Below are positions 38,869-53,631 of a DNA stretch of 64,000 nucleotides, in pieces; positions within the stretch are counted from its first letter, which is position 1, and every line of letters begins with the position of its first letter. A model generated the notes under the pieces. That model was given only the letters and a program-made list of their open reading frames with translations, was not told where the DNA came from and made no database searches. Source of the DNA: Protonemura montana (taxonomy: Eukaryota > Arthropoda > Insecta > Plecoptera > Nemouridae); assembly GCA_947568835.1 (NCBI GenBank), contig OX387603.1, positions 15,524,651-15,588,650 of the forward strand, in the 5' to 3' direction. The translations under genes were made by a program, and so were the position numbers.

Positions 38869-41800
38869 TAATAAAAAATATCAACAAGGTAACTCGGTAA
38901 TAAGCATGCGCAGTCATCCATTAAAAATAATATGATTAAAATAAATATACTAACGTACTAACGTACATTTGGTGTTGCCACTAGCGAAAAAATAGCGTGT
39001 GAAACCCACGTGCCACCAATGATGGCTCTGTTCAAGCTCTGTTATGCCTCATAATCCTGCAGCCAGCACAGAGTAATGAGCAAATAATAGATCTATAGCT
39101 GTCCACGTTCAATGCTATCCCTTCATTGTCCAGTGCTAATCGCATCATGTCAATTAAAATATGCCTACGCGTTTTGAGTAATTGGAAAAATTCCTCTACC
39201 ACGATTTTATAGTGATGTTTTTCCACCTTACAAAAGCGCCGGTCGTCGATTCGGATGTTGGAAGGCGATCACGAGACATGATTTATGGACCCTCGGCGTT
39301 CGCTAACCACACTACAACTTTTTTTTTATGCTGCTCGAATGGCGGCATTTTTTTTTATTGGTGCCTTTGTGAATAGTAAATCGGTGCCCCCTGGGCTTCT
39401 CTGAGATAATAACGTGATAAAAAAGTCAGTGTGATAAAATAATTTGTGAATTTAAAAAGAGAAAAGAGGTCCGAATCGTTTCCACTTTCTTGCGATTTGT
39501 ATAATTTGGCGAATCTAACAGATCTGCTTCAAGGTTTACGAAAAAAAAAACTTCTTCCAGGACTATGTGTTTGAACGTTTGGCAGTTAATAGGTCGAGGA
39601 AACACGAAAAATTTGCATGTAATCTACATACCAGCTTTGAAAATAGCTTTCAAGAAACATTTCGAAAAATAAATCAAAAACTTACTCTCAGAGAAAATCG
39701 GTAACCTGTACCTACTTACGAGTTTGGTCAACGAAACGTTATTTCCCTGCAGGAATCAGTTTTTGATCCGAAAGACCAACCCATTTTCGGAAACGAGTTT
39801 TAAATTCCAGTCCTTGATTTGGTCTCCAAAATTCGCCATACTTTGTGGATAATTGAGTCCACAACCCCTGTAGCCCTGTGAAGGACGAACACATAAGGAG
39901 ACGTCCACGGAGATCAGGAGATTTCCAGGACTTGGCGTTATTCATGGCGCATAGTAATAATAGCAACATCAGTACTAAATATAGCACGAACTGGCTTCCC
40001 AATAAGTAAATGTATGTGTACACCATCTTGAGATGCTGATGGCAACAGCTAAGAACGAGAAATGGTGCAATTCACATATGATTGTGCATTTGTTACGACC
40101 GCGGTATTCGACTCGTGAAGCAACATCATTTCGAATATCACTTGCTATAATTTAATCAAAGTAACACTGATAATCGATTCGTTCCTGACAAGACGCTATA
40201 GATGAACAAACGCACGATCAGAACTGACCACGTGAAATTCCTCGACGTCTTAGCGGATATGACGTCACTTTCGGGACCCACGCAGATATTTTAAATCTTT
40301 ACACATGAGATTCGTAGAAAAACCGCGCACAATTATTTAGCACGTTTTATTCAGCTGTAACGCTCGACCGTCATCTGCGAGAAGTGTGTGCAAGTAATAT
40401 TTTCAGCCTTATATGGCTAGTCGGGACAGCTGGAAGCCTGCAGAAGCCTGATCAAGGAGCATCCTTCGATCTGTCCGTAAAATCAGCAGCTAATCAAGAG
40501 TAAAATCTATCGTAAAGCGCCATCGCTTGTCGTGAAGACCAAACGACCTTTCGACGGTATGCTAATTAAAAATTATGTTGATAAATGAATAAAACAACGG
40601 CAAAATAATCTCGTGATTCGCTTTAGATTATTAACATCTCCTTAATAAGTTTCATGTCCTACATTATATTTACTGAATTACCAATTACAATATTATGATT
40701 ATTAATTAATATCGGTGTATTTTTTTGTTTTAAAATGGTTATGGATACAGCGATATAAAGGAGCGGTAAAAAGTTAATTTATTAGCCAATTGCCATGTGG
40801 CCAGCCCACCTGATGTCACGATGTGCAAGAAACAACCGATTTACATTTTCTTGATCTGTCAGATCTCGGATATTGTACCATGCAGTAAGAAGTGCGGATA
40901 TATCGGGCACTTGATTTTCTTTGCTAGTTACCTTTTGTATCTACCGACATCTCGAACTATGTAGCCTCAAGGAAGCGAATGAGATCTAACTTTGGTAAGG
41001 CACGATACAAAATACGTTTTCTGCCTGCAACCTTCTCACGTTGGCGCAACGATTGCAAGGGAACTCGCATTAGGTTAATAAGCAGTTTTTCAGTGTAAAT
41101 CAAGCCAGATTACAACATTTCTTATTTCATATGCTCCTTTTCATTAAAAATCTGCTTTTAAAATGTAATAGCGCATGAAAAACAGTTTTTTTTTTTAAGT
41201 GAAAACTAAACTCCATGATGACGAAGTTGTCTAAATTTGCGTATCCTTTATGTGAACAACTCTTCGTTAGTTTTCTTTCCTTTCGAAACAGATCGTCGCA
41301 ATCCTCCCCAAGAGGTGCGCTGGTCGATGACCAATGAAGCCTGCACTCTTGGTGTGTCCAAGCGCCTGTCTTCGGATGGTAACCGATTTGCTTCTCGTCA
41401 CTTTTGGCACTTTCGACCTCGCGGCTGTCAAACGTCAGCGCGATGAGCGAATTAACCTCACTCTAATCGCCGTCGCGTGATCTCTTCGATTTCCGAAATA
41501 CGTTGCCCCCGAACGAAGCCACGACAATTAGCGAGGTTTACAATATTAACGAGAGATTTTTTTTCTTTCCTCTTTTTATTGTGCCTTGGAGAAAATTGTT
41601 TTAGGATATCAGATATGTTATGAGAAAATAAGAAAGCGTTTCTCTTAGCCATGCAAAATTATGCGAAGAGGTTTAATTTTTTGCGCGAATTATGTATGGC
41701 AGAGCTCGCCCCTTGGTCAACGAAGTCATCGCGTGGGTGGGTCCAAGAGCCCATCCCATGGATTGTTTCCAATGTCCACAATTTGCGGTTACTTTTTCAT

Positions 41801-43427
41801 TGGTCTCCATTTAATCTTAGATGGGTGTTGGTTGCAACTTGCGTCTTAAAAGAGAATCCAATCGAATTGCTTGTATAGCTTGTGATATAAAACAGATTGT
41901 TGTAACAAAATTGATGTTTTATAGATTCTGCGCCCCTTCTACCACTCAGGCTCAAGCTGAAATGCAGTGTAGGTCAGTCTTCTTCCTCAATCTTCGCAAT
42001 TGGCACTTGACATGTAAAATTTCATTGAAAGAACATCAAAGAATTCGCAACCGTATATTTAAAGACCGTATTATGATTATAAGCTACTTTATAATCCTCG
42101 CCGATGTTATATATTCTGATGAAAGTGATTAATAATCATGAATATCCTTCTCAACCAATATACGCGGACCAAGCCCATATTCTTGCATACATGAAAATCT
42201 CGTAATTTGTCAGCATCATTGATAATTGATCAATTACGCGAATTAATTATTTCCGTCTCAGCTCAGAAGCATAAACGTATGCATCGAGAAACAATGCGTT
42301 TAGGCCAGCTAGAGAGCAAGGTTGTCATTGGAACGGTGCTAAGAATTCGCAGCGACTTATGTCTTAGCTTAGCGTCCTCAAGTTGATGGAAGACAATAGC
42401 TTGGCTGCATGCTCCAGCCATCATCGTATCCACAATCTCACTGCATACAGGTGCGATTGTAATTCACGCCACGCCTATCGGATAGGCACGATAGTCATTT
42501 ATTTGCATTGTGCACTGGTATAAATGTTACATAAGAATAATGGCATGCAGCGCTATGGTTGGTCGATTTAATGGCTTAGCAAATGGATGTATCAAGTATC
42601 AATGATGATATTTTGATGATGAAACAGATTCGGTCGGCGTCATAACCGTGTGGGCTTAGTTGAGAAATGTTTCTTTTGAGAGTCTGGACGTAAGAATTTT
42701 TGAAGACATGTGCCATGCTGTCGATAGGTGTTTTATTCGGCGAATGTTACGTATTCTATTTGGGTGATCATGATAATCGTTTCGTTTTGGATCAAATTAA
42801 ACCCACCACGAATGAATCTGGCGTTGGAGATGAAAGTCTTGAAGACATTTCTCATTTTCAAAGCCGCCGATCGAAGAGTGGACACGCGATGTCGTATCGA
42901 CCAGAATAATTCCATGTTACAGAATGTGCGTAGGCTTATAGATACAGGATGAACCTTAGCACAGAACTATGTTGACTATGGTCTCAATCAATATACGCAA
43001 AACCAAACCTTGTTATGGGAGTAAACTTAAAAAATGTGCAGATAAAAAAATGAGATCACTAGCACTAAGCTTTCAAACTCTGCGTAAAATAAGTAATTAT
43101 CTGCACTTTTCGCTTATCTTTTTCTTAAAAATTAGCCCATAGCTACGGGGGCACTAGGAATAATTGCAATTTCCTCTGAATAGCCAACCAATTAACACAA
43201 TAAGTTCACCATAAAACTGTGTCACCTTTTAAAGAAAAAAATTCACTTATCGACTAACTTATGCACTTTACAAGATCACACGATCGAGTGCATAATTACT
43301 GCAAGATGCAAGTGCACTGTAATCTTTTGATTAGTGCACCTCTCTCCATACTGACAAACTGTGTAAATTGCTAGGAAGGAGCGGCCAGTTCAGGGCATGC
43401 AAATGAGATAGATACCCGCCACGCTGG

Positions 43428-43455
43428 ATTCTGGCTAGCACATTCTGGCTAGCAC
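43428..43455. repeat. 14-bp tandem duplication
   Basis: ATTCTGGCTAGCAC occurs twice head to tail (43428-43441 and 43442-43455) without mismatch. Confidence 0.85.
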
Positions 43456-44489
43456 AAACCATGGCAAACCTGTCTAGGTCTCTTGACTTAGCCCAATAAC
43501 TCTAGCACGCACAAAATGTCAACTTTACTTTGCTGCTAGCAGAACAAACATGGGTGAAGAAACTAGCGTGCAGTATATCGTCGTGTCCTGAACAGAGTAT
43601 ACATTATATACCATTTAAACATGGTTGTAAAATTAAATAATCTGCATCATTGCACGCAATGTATACAGTAATAACATGTAATAATTAAAACTATGTGTTT
43701 GTTTGTAAAAATGTTTTCAATACCACTAATGAATGTATTCAAGCGTTTACTTACAAAAAGCGTTAATAAAGATGGCCCATTCATCTGACGGTACCCGTAT
43801 AAATTGTTATTATGTGCGATTCATTACTGCAAGCGTTCGACATGGACGTGATATTGTATGGAGTGCATTGTGCGTGATGTGATGTTGAGTGTCGGGAGTA
43901 CAGACGCCATCGACGGCGATATCACGGTGCGTTGCTTGTCGGACTCTGGTTTATGGTCTAGTTGTGCGGTATGATTATCGACACCTTCGGGGTGTGTAAT
44001 TATTAAATACATTTATAACAGATTACATTGCTAACACATGTCAGTGTGTGTGTATGTGCAATACCGCTTGCACGAGATTGAGATGTAATCGAAATATGCA
44101 CTAACTTATCATAATTGGCGTGTTAGGTAATTTTCAATAACGATTTTTTATATGGCGGTTACACTCGATTATAATGCCAAGCAACTTGTCAATACTTCTG
44201 GCAAATGTTGATTTATAATTTTGCTGTTTTTGTTTTATAGGTTCAGATTTAAAAAGGGGATTTTACTTGTGGGTATAGGACCAATTCAAACTATTTAGTT
44301 ATATGTTTTGAAATACAAATTATGCCAAATTGACCGTCATTTTAAAAGACAGAAATAAATAAATAATTAAAAAAATAAATATACATACATCACTCGCGGT
44401 TTTTTGAAATCCAATGCGGTCATCCGTGCAGAGCACAATTTTCTTTCGATAAACACAGACACAAAAAAAACCCTCCCTTAAAAATCACA

Positions 44490-44780
44490 ACCCTCTCGTT
44501 CGAAAGTAGCGGGAGTACGGCACGAGGCTGCGAGGTCGCCGTTGAATGAGGGAACACGCGATGCTACACATAAAGCGAGACGCGGTCACGACCGTTCTAA
44601 GATCTGCACTGACTGGTACTTAGCACTCGGTCTCTAGGAGCCCATGCAGCCGTCGCCACGGCGACCTCCACCGTGCGATCAGCTGTGCACTGGCATCGAC
44701 CACTTTCACTGAACTCTGCGTCAATGGGGCGCCGAGCAGCGTTATTTAGGGGCGCCTGGCGTCTTGGGGGTGGTTTCTGT
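44490..44780. other. CpG-dense patch
   Basis: A GC-rich block within AT-rich flanks. It includes the near-palindrome GTCGCCACGGCGAC around 44652. No conserved protein frame was found. It may be a promoter or first-exon region for a gene that I cannot identify. Confidence 0.3.
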
Positions 44781-47185
44781 GGTGTATGTTTTGCAGGCCA
44801 GAAGGGTGGGTTTTCACATGGGAAAATAATTGATTATAATTGTGGTCAACTGTAGAGTGCACTATCACTCTCCACCAATCACAGACATATTCACTGCTGA
44901 ATTAGAGACAGATAACATGAACTTTGTATTCATATAAATAAATAATCAATTCCATGTCGTGGGAAAAGTAAATCCGACGTTATGGGTTAGATTTGCAGGC
45001 ATCAAGCATATTAGTTCCTTCATTATCAAGACAAGACTCCCAGCTCTCAGCAAGTTTCCTTAAATTATCTCAAATATCTCTTCCTCCTCTTCCTAATTAG
45101 TGTGCTTGCCCTCTCGAGGGCTCAAAGTTATAGCTAGTGCACTGTAGCTGTGACCCTACCTTACAAAGAAGGCACTCGACAGGATGTCTGGAAGATGTTT
45201 GAACGATTGAAATTTTTCTCCAGGTAGGAGCAAGAGCTAAAATCCAGGAGTTGGTGCTGCCTTTCGGAAAATGGTAAATATTTCTGCAGGTCAAAAATCA
45301 GGGCAGGGAACGAAAAGATCTTATGCACCATTTATGGGCTGCCGACGTCGCTACGAAAACGACGTCAGAAAACATGCAGGGATTATTTAAGATTTCTACT
45401 AGTACGATTTATATTTTGTGGTAGTCACGTAATAATCATGAACATTGCAGGAGGTTCAGTTAGAGAGAGAAGACCTCTAGTTTGACAGTTTGAAGCAAAG
45501 GGACAGCGAATTCACTCCAAATTGGGATGAGAAACCCTGAACGTTCGTTCCGCATACATTACATTGTAATGTGTCTCTATGTAGATTCGATGGGTAGGGG
45601 GTCATTTTGCTGGGTGAAGATTTATTTGACAAAAGAAAATATATTCCATGCACTCCATGCACTTATTTAGCTCATACTCATAGCGCAAAGCACATACTTA
45701 TACATCGTGCAGCTCAATATGCTCTAATGTACTTTGTTAGGGGGAAAAAATCAAAATTCGAGTCAACTCATAGTTTCCATTAACCTTTAGCTACCTTCCA
45801 GACAGAAAATATTTTAATTTCCTAAAACCACCAAAACAAATCCTTCCTAACCTAAAATCTGGTACGTGTGCATTCCGCAGCTCACGGTCAAAAATTTTAC
45901 TGACAAAAGTAATTACAAAACGACATCGAGTTTCACCAAGCCCTTGAAAGTGGAAGCCCTGATCGTCGCGATACGAGCTTGATGATCTGATTGATACAGC
46001 GGCCAGGCGGATGGTGTTTGGAGGGCACCTCCATTCCTTCCTCTGTGCAGGCAGCATTTTGTTACCAAACAGGAGTCGTCGGTGCAGTGGGGGCCGCTCA
46101 TGCGCCTAGATGAAAACTTCGATAACGCTAAACGCTAAGCGTTCACGCAGGAATGCAGATCCGATAACAATTACTCGCCACCATAATGGAATCTAAGATT
46201 GCGATTGTGAGTGAGGCAAGGAAAGCGAACATGTTTATGATAATCTCTTCCAGGAGGCAGGAGGTAATCACGAAAAAATGATGTGGAAACAAGCTGTGAA
46301 AAATCTGGTAGGGAGTGAGCAACTGACTGTTTTGACCATATGGGAGGAAATTGTGCGTGATTTGAGTTGACAGAGACAACTGACGGATACTTCGGAGCCA
46401 TTGTTAGAATGATTCAGAATGGGTTAGTAGGAAGTCAAACGGTTTCAGGTCTATACGTTTTGCACATGCCCCAAGTATTCGCAGTCGATTGATTAGAGAT
46501 CTTAGCGATTGATAAGGAAGTGTCACAGGTTTAGTCATGGCTAACGCTAACGGAATGACTAGAAACTTTGAGCAGTGACGAATTCGCAAAACAGATTTAG
46601 GAATTTCGAATGTAAAGGAGGTATTTATGACAATAGTTTGATTCATATTTTTAAAGCGATTTGCTTCGTGCAGAGGTGCTTTTTGAGGCGTGATCTCTTG
46701 ACACTTAGAATCACGAAATGTTGCCCTCGTAGCGGTAAAAAAGGAACTTGATTTGGCACCTATAAAAATTATGCAATCTTTAGGTGGTCCATGCCATATT
46801 TACTCTTTTTTCATTAATCGTATGCCGTTTGGCAAATACTCTTCCATAAATAACGACAAGTGAGAAAAAATTACTCGCTGAGAGAGGTACATGTTGTATG
46901 TAAGCGTTTAACGTTAAGATATGTAAAGGTAGACGAGTATACATTATAGACACTTAAATCATGAGAGAAAAAAAAAACTTGAAACTATAAGAAGCAAACT
47001 TGTCCACGGGGAGAAGAAGTCCATGTCGTATCGACCACCGCTTTAACAAAATGAAATAAAATTAGATGACTATTAAATATTATATGACTATATGAATATA
47101 CTAGCAGTACCCGATGCCTAACGGCACCTTACGATTTTGAGGGAGTGGGCATTTTGGTTTAAACGTGTCTCGAGTTTTCTTTGAT

Positions 47186-49648
47186 AGAAAACCATTCAAT
47201 ACCAAAGAAAACGGAAGAAAACCATAAAATTCCATTCAATACACTACAATACCATAAAATGCCATAAAATACCAAAGAAACCCATAAAATACCAAACAAT
47301 ATCATACAATACCAAAGGGGACCTAGAATACCATACAATACAATAGAATACCATACAATACCATACAATACCATAGAATACCTAAAAATACCAAACTGTA
47401 TCATCGAATACCATTCAATTCCTAACAACACCATAAAGTATCTTCTTATACCATAGAAATCCATTGAAACTCATAAAATACCTAAGGATACCAAAAAATT
47501 ACATAAAATAATATAGAAACCCATAGGAACATATGGAATACCATACCATTCCATACAACATCATAGAATACCAAATAATACTATCAAATACCTCCAAATA
47601 CCATAGAGAACCATATTATATCAAAGAAACCCATAAAATTTCATAGAATACCATCCAAAAACATTAAATACCATACACTTCCAAACAAAACCAAACAATA
47701 CCATACAATACTATAGAATACCATTGAATACAATACAATATCATATAATACCATATAATACCATACACTACCATAGAATACCATACAATATCATAGAATT
47801 CCATAGAATACCATAGGATACCCTACAATATCAAAGAATACCATAGAATACCATAGAATACCATACAATGCCATACAATATCATAGAATTCCATAGAATA
47901 CCATAGAATACCATACAATATAAAAGAATCCCATAGAATACCAAAGAATACCAAAGAATACCAAAGAATACTATAGAATACCATAGAATACCATAGAATA
48001 CCATAGGATACTAAAGAATACCATAGAATACCATAGGATACTAAAGAATACCATAGAATACCAAAGAATACCTTAGAATACCAAATAATACCATAGAATA
48101 CCATGGATTACCATAGAATACCAAACAATATCAAAGAATACCAAAGAACTCCATAGAATACCTAAGAATACCATAGAATACTAAAGAATACAATAGAATA
48201 CTAAAGAATACCATAGAATACCTTGGAAAACCAAAGAATACCATAGAATACCATAGAATACCATAAAATACCATAGAATACCATAGAATACCATAAAATA
48301 CCATAGAATACCATAGAATACCATAGAATACCATCAAATACCATAAAATACCATAGAATACCATAGAATACCATAGAATTGTTAGATTACAACAGAATAC
48401 CATAGAAATCCATAGAATTCCATAGAACACCATAGAATACCATAGAATACCATAGCTTACCATAGAATACCATAGAATACCATAGAAGACCATAGAATAC
48501 CATAGAATATCATATAATACCATAGAACTCCATTAAATACCATAGAACACCATAGAATACCATTAAATACCATAGAACACCATATAACACAATAGAATAC
48601 CATAGAACTCCATTGAATACCATAGAACACCATAGAATACCATAGAATATCATAGAATACCAAAGAATACCATAGAATACCATAGAATACCATACAATAT
48701 CATAGAATACTATAGAACTCCATAGAATACCATAGAATATTATAAAATACCATAGAATACCATAGAATACCATAGAATACCGTAGAATACCATAGAATAC
48801 CATTGAACACCAAAGAATACCAAAGAACACAATAGAATACCATAGAATACCATAGCACACCATAGAACACCATGGAACACCATAGAATACCATAGTATAC
48901 CATAGAACACCATAGAACACAATAGAATACCATAAAACACCATAGAACACCATAGAACACAATAGAATACCATTAACTCCATATAATACCATAGAACTCC
49001 GTAGAATATTATAAAATACCATAGAATACCATTGAATACCATAGAATACCATAGAATACCATACAATATCATATAATACCATATTACTCCATAGAAAACC
49101 ATTAAATACCATAGAATACCATAGAATACCATACAATACCATACAATACCATACAATATCATAGAATACCATAGAACTTCATAGAATATTAAAGAATACC
49201 ATAGAATACCATAGAATACCATAGAATACCATAGAACACCATAGAACACCATAGAACACCATAGAATACCAAAGAATACCTTAGAATACCTTACAATACT
49301 ATACAATACCATACAATACCATAGAATACCATAGAAATTCATAGAATATTATAGAATACCATAGAATACCATAGAATACCATAGAATACCATAGAACACC
49401 ATAGAACACCATAGAACACCAAAGAACACCATAGAATACCATAGAATACCAAAATATACCATAGAATATCATAGAATACTGTCGAATACTAAAGAATACT
49501 ATACATTTTCATTCAATACCATACAATATCAAACAATAATATTAAATACCATCCAAAAACATCCAATACCAAAGAATACCATACATAACAATAAAATACC
49601 ATACAATACCATGCAGTATAATATAATCATATACAATACCATACAATG
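47186..49648. repeat. 10-bp-period minisatellite, about 2.5 kb
   Basis: The array is built from the 10-bp unit ATACCATAGA (complement TCTATGGTAT), with variants such as CATACAATAC, CATAGAACAC, CATTAAATAC and CAAAGAATAC. Homogeneity is highest in the middle (about 47,820-49,450) and decays at both edges. Since 10 is not a multiple of 3 and the minus-strand unit contains no stop, all three minus-strand frames translate to the same decapeptide SMVFYGILWY with a phase offset. This is why several long overlapping minus-strand frames appear (the longest 220 codons, 48510-49172). Plus-strand frames are closed by the TAG in each unit. It is best read as satellite DNA, not as genes. AACAC-type units cluster at about 48,530-48,965 and 49,230-49,430, suggesting block duplications within the array. 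Confidence 0.95.
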
Positions 49649-52600
49649 TCGAGATCAATCATGTGACTCTTTTGTATCTTGATAGCCGAACACCAACAAT
49701 ATTTTTGATACTTTACTATACTAAAACACTTTTAAATCATCGTGAAAAAGACGTAGCAGGATGTTGAACTGTATTTGAACAATTGAAGCCAATTTCACAC
49801 GTTTTCCGTTCAGTTTTGGAGATTTTGAAATTGAATTTGACATTGACGTTGACTTTGACGTTTAAATTTGACGTTTGAATTTCCTGAATGCACTGCCGAA
49901 AAGATACATTCACGATTTCGTACACCTTGCCGTGGTGTCAAAAAAGCAAACAATTGATCAAAGCTGTCAGTTGATAAGCAAAATTAATTCTTTTTCACGT
50001 AAAACGATCGCAATTGAATGTGTTTTCGCTCAATTACATCAACAACTTTATTACGAATGCATGAAAAATCACCGCAAAGCTCGAGGCTAGAAAAACTTGA
50101 GTATTAAAATAGTTATAAAATCGAGCTGCATCGCCTGGCTCTGAGATATCTTGCCGTCATATTTAGCAACTTTTCACCATGAAAACGATTTTTAATCGCT
50201 GTGAAAATGTCGCACGCCAATGTAAAAGTTAATTCTGAAAAATTCTAGCCCATTTCCGTACGTTTTGAGTCTCATTTCGCAATTTCCATAACCAGTAGAG
50301 CGGCCGGTTACATCCCAGCCACCCACCCAGCCAGCTACCCACAAACTAAAAAGTTGAACATCACAATTTTAAAGCTTTTATATAAGGTTAATGACTACTA
50401 TTACATGACGGTTATAAAACACCTATCAGGACCCTTGCTTGATTTTGGGGTAAAATTTGATCCAAATAAATGTTTTTCAGAGCTGATTTCAATTTCATTC
50501 TTTCATTATTTTGGATATCATAAGATATTTAACTCAATGGGCATGTCTGTGAGTAGGTACTCCGTGTGTGGTTAACTCAAGCCCCAACTCTTTAAGAGGC
50601 TCGACAACGAACCCAAATTACCAGTTGAAGCTATTCCGCCTCTCCAAACGGACAACGGGAACGAATTTTGTTATGCGTAACCTGTAAACTAGCATCTACA
50701 TTTACACGTCAATGTAATCAATATTATTTAAAGAAGTATACACTTTTTTGGATGTGGTAAACGCCAATAAAGTTACTATTAAAATTATATACACATATAT
50801 TTTTTTGTAATGCATGTAATTATTTCGGTTTTTATATGCGAAAAGTAACCCTAGTTTGGGAGAGAATTTGGTTTTATGACGGCATGAAAAAAGTTTAATG
50901 CGATCTGCATAGGCTGTAAAACTTTTAATTTGAAATTAATTCAGTTTGCGTCATTACCCGATGTAAAAGATTAAATAATTTCTGAGATGGTTTTACTTAG
51001 CAGTAATGAAATTCCAAAGCAGAAGTATTCAGTGCAAAGTGTTGTGCCAAATAAATAAAATAACTTCCTACCATGACCAACAAGTAAGTTAATAAGATAG
51101 AAACGGTGACATTGATAGAAAAATGCATTCCATCATATGAGAAGTGAATTCTTAGAAACATATACACTTTGATTTGGTATTGATTTTCCGGAAAAACACC
51201 AAACCACTGAAAGTAAGGTGTGATACGTAAAAACCACGTTAAACAGAGATTTCTGAGCGTAAAACAACACCGAGGGGTTCCGCTTAAAAATGTAATTATT
51301 GTTCCTCCTCACAACGTTTAACTTAAATTACTGAAGGTTGTCAATGCTGACCCAGATTTGAATAAAATCTGTTTTCGACCAAATGCAGGTGTGACAACAT
51401 TTTAATCAAAGCATTAGCAGCACGTGATACTAAAATATTCTCATGTATTTTCGGTAGGTTTCAAATGGAGAGCCAGAGAGCCACTCAAAGAGCCACGGTC
51501 GCCAACGTGGTCGCAACCACAACCAGTAGCCAAAGAAAGAGAAAATATAACCTTCGCTGAACGCTAACCATAGCATCATTCTCGTGGATTAAATCGTGGT
51601 GCAATTTTGCAATCATTATTCACGTTAGTAAGTCCGATCGACCAGCCATATGGTCGATAACTACACACCCCAAATCAAAATCAAGATCATTGTAACAAAA
51701 AATCGCACACTTTTCGACAACAAGCACAGAGAGTGATCCAAATACCACCAAATGTGAGGCAGCAAAGTGGATAAGGATTTTTCAACATCGTCAAAGCCGC
51801 ACATTTCAGTTCAATATGGCACATTGTGGACTGATTGGTATGGTTCGCGTTTGGAAATTGCAGCATATTATTTATTACTCGGCATGAAACTAAGCATCAT
51901 GCTGCACAATGTTTCTATCTACCCGAAAGGAATGCTTTCCTTTGCCTTGTGCAAATAAGTCGGTGGACTTGCCGATTTGATTATGACCATTTGTGGCATC
52001 TCGAGCGACCTCCTCGACTGATGTGAAATAATTAAAATACAGGCACAAGGACCTCAAATTAAGGTCGATTGATCCTTCGTCAAATAAACAATGTAAGACA
52101 TTTGGAAGCCTTTTGGTTGTTTTTACTTATATAGTAGTAGGTGTATTATCTGTGGTTTTAATCTATAGTTGGAAGGGTCGAGTATTGTCATAATCATACA
52201 ATAATAAGCAAACAATATTGCGACAGGAAAGAAAGACTCAGTGCAAGCTGTGTTTGGCTGAGGTTTTTATTTACTTCGCAGCCAAGCATTCTGGTACGGA
52301 CCTAACCACCATTACCTACCAAACTACAGGCTTCTAACCCAAAAACATCAAACCTAACCGAAAGCATACTATACGAAATTTAAAAGAAATGTCATAAAAC
52401 AGAATTCAAACACCGTACAAAATACATTTTCACGTCTTATGTTAAACCTTTTGAAGACAAAATCAACTTCTCAATCATTCGTGGTTGAGAGGCTGATTAA
52501 TTTACCTATCTATGACGCAAGTCGTATCCAATTCTAATAACGCAAAAGAGCTAGCCCGGCGTCGCGACGTCCCGACATACCTAGACGCCGCCCTAATTTC

Positions 52601-53631
52601 TGCCTTGCACTTTCAGGCTGGCTTTCGCCCGATTTGACGGCTGGTTTACCATTTATTATACTGCTATGAATAAATCAACATGTGTATGGCTACAACGGCC
52701 AGAAGGTAAGGGAAATATGCTATTTAGTGTTTAAAGTATCGGCGTGGTTACTTTCATTTTTATTGGATTTTAGTCTCCAGATCAATTAAAACTTCACTTT
52801 GTACAATGAGTTTTATTATTTAATAGAAGGTAGCAACGTCACAGCTGTGATAGTTATAGTGCGCACACTATATATATATATATTTTTTTTTTCAAATAAG
52901 AATTGTTTGTAATTTTTTATCATCAGCGAGCTTATTGATTGGTTATTGTAGAGAAAGAGTAACTCTTTTGTGGCATTCGACAAATAAATTCTGCAGGTAC
53001 CTGCATAGTCTGTGATTTAAACAAACCTTCGCAAAGTTAGGAGATTTCAATTGCTGTGAAGGTATCGGAAATTGATTCGCTACCTACATCTATCTACACA
53101 GCACAAGCAAAATGGCTTCTTTTACATTTCTGTGAAGTGTGAATACATTTGTGTGTTTGGTAAGTGATCATCATTTCAACTTACCGAGTTCAGGTGAGTA
53201 TAATTCCAGTGAGGACCACCCCATGCTGATCCAAGTGCCCACACTAGGTCATCGAACTTTATCCCGTGAGCGTGGCTTCGCTTGGCAACGATTAATTACC
53301 CGGTAGCATCTTCCTGGTTCTGCATACCTTCAATTCTTCCTGTTCACAATCACCTAATAGCCACATGTTAGCAACAGAATTGAAAAAAATGTACGCACTC
53401 AACAATTTAGTTAAGTTAGGAAAATGTTCACATCCAGATGACCTTCCTGTACAGAACCCTAACAGAAACTGACATTGCTAAATAGCTTGTAAATAAACAC
53501 AGATATCTATCCTCATTGGCAGAAGTACCCTCGGTTTCTTCGATAGTTCGGAGCAAGTTCGGAGGTAGACTTCCATCAACCTATCACCATCGACTGACAG
53601 GCTGAACTTCCACCCACACTTGGCGATACTA
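49649..53631. other. Noncoding DNA, no recognised gene
   Basis: AT-rich sequence with simple repeats, for example TTGACGTT-like degenerate repeats at about 49,829-49,880 and a TA run near 52,868. No exon, RNA gene or transposon end could be supported. Confidence 0.5.

Larger units (their letters stand above)
22842..47185. other. Long noncoding region upstream of the visible formin exons
   Basis: No host exon could be supported across this stretch. It may hold further 5' formin exons on the minus strand that I could not recognise, or be intergenic. The features that could be supported are listed separately: a reverse transcriptase relic, 5S-derived SINEs, a 40-bp tandem repeat, an E-box-like tandem, hairpins and CpG-dense patches. 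The remaining open frames are short and without family resemblance. Confidence 0.5.

Noticed and set aside
41281-41446. Possible plus-strand exon after a TTTCTTTCCTTTCGAAACAG acceptor
   Set aside because: The acceptor looks fair, but the reading (RRNPPQEVRWSMTNEACTLG) matches nothing that I recognise and ends at a stop without a donor.
47159-49342. Several long overlapping minus-strand frames with MVFYGILWYS repeats
   Set aside because: They are a direct product of the 10-bp satellite, equally open in all three frames, with no unique sequence, start context or splice signals.
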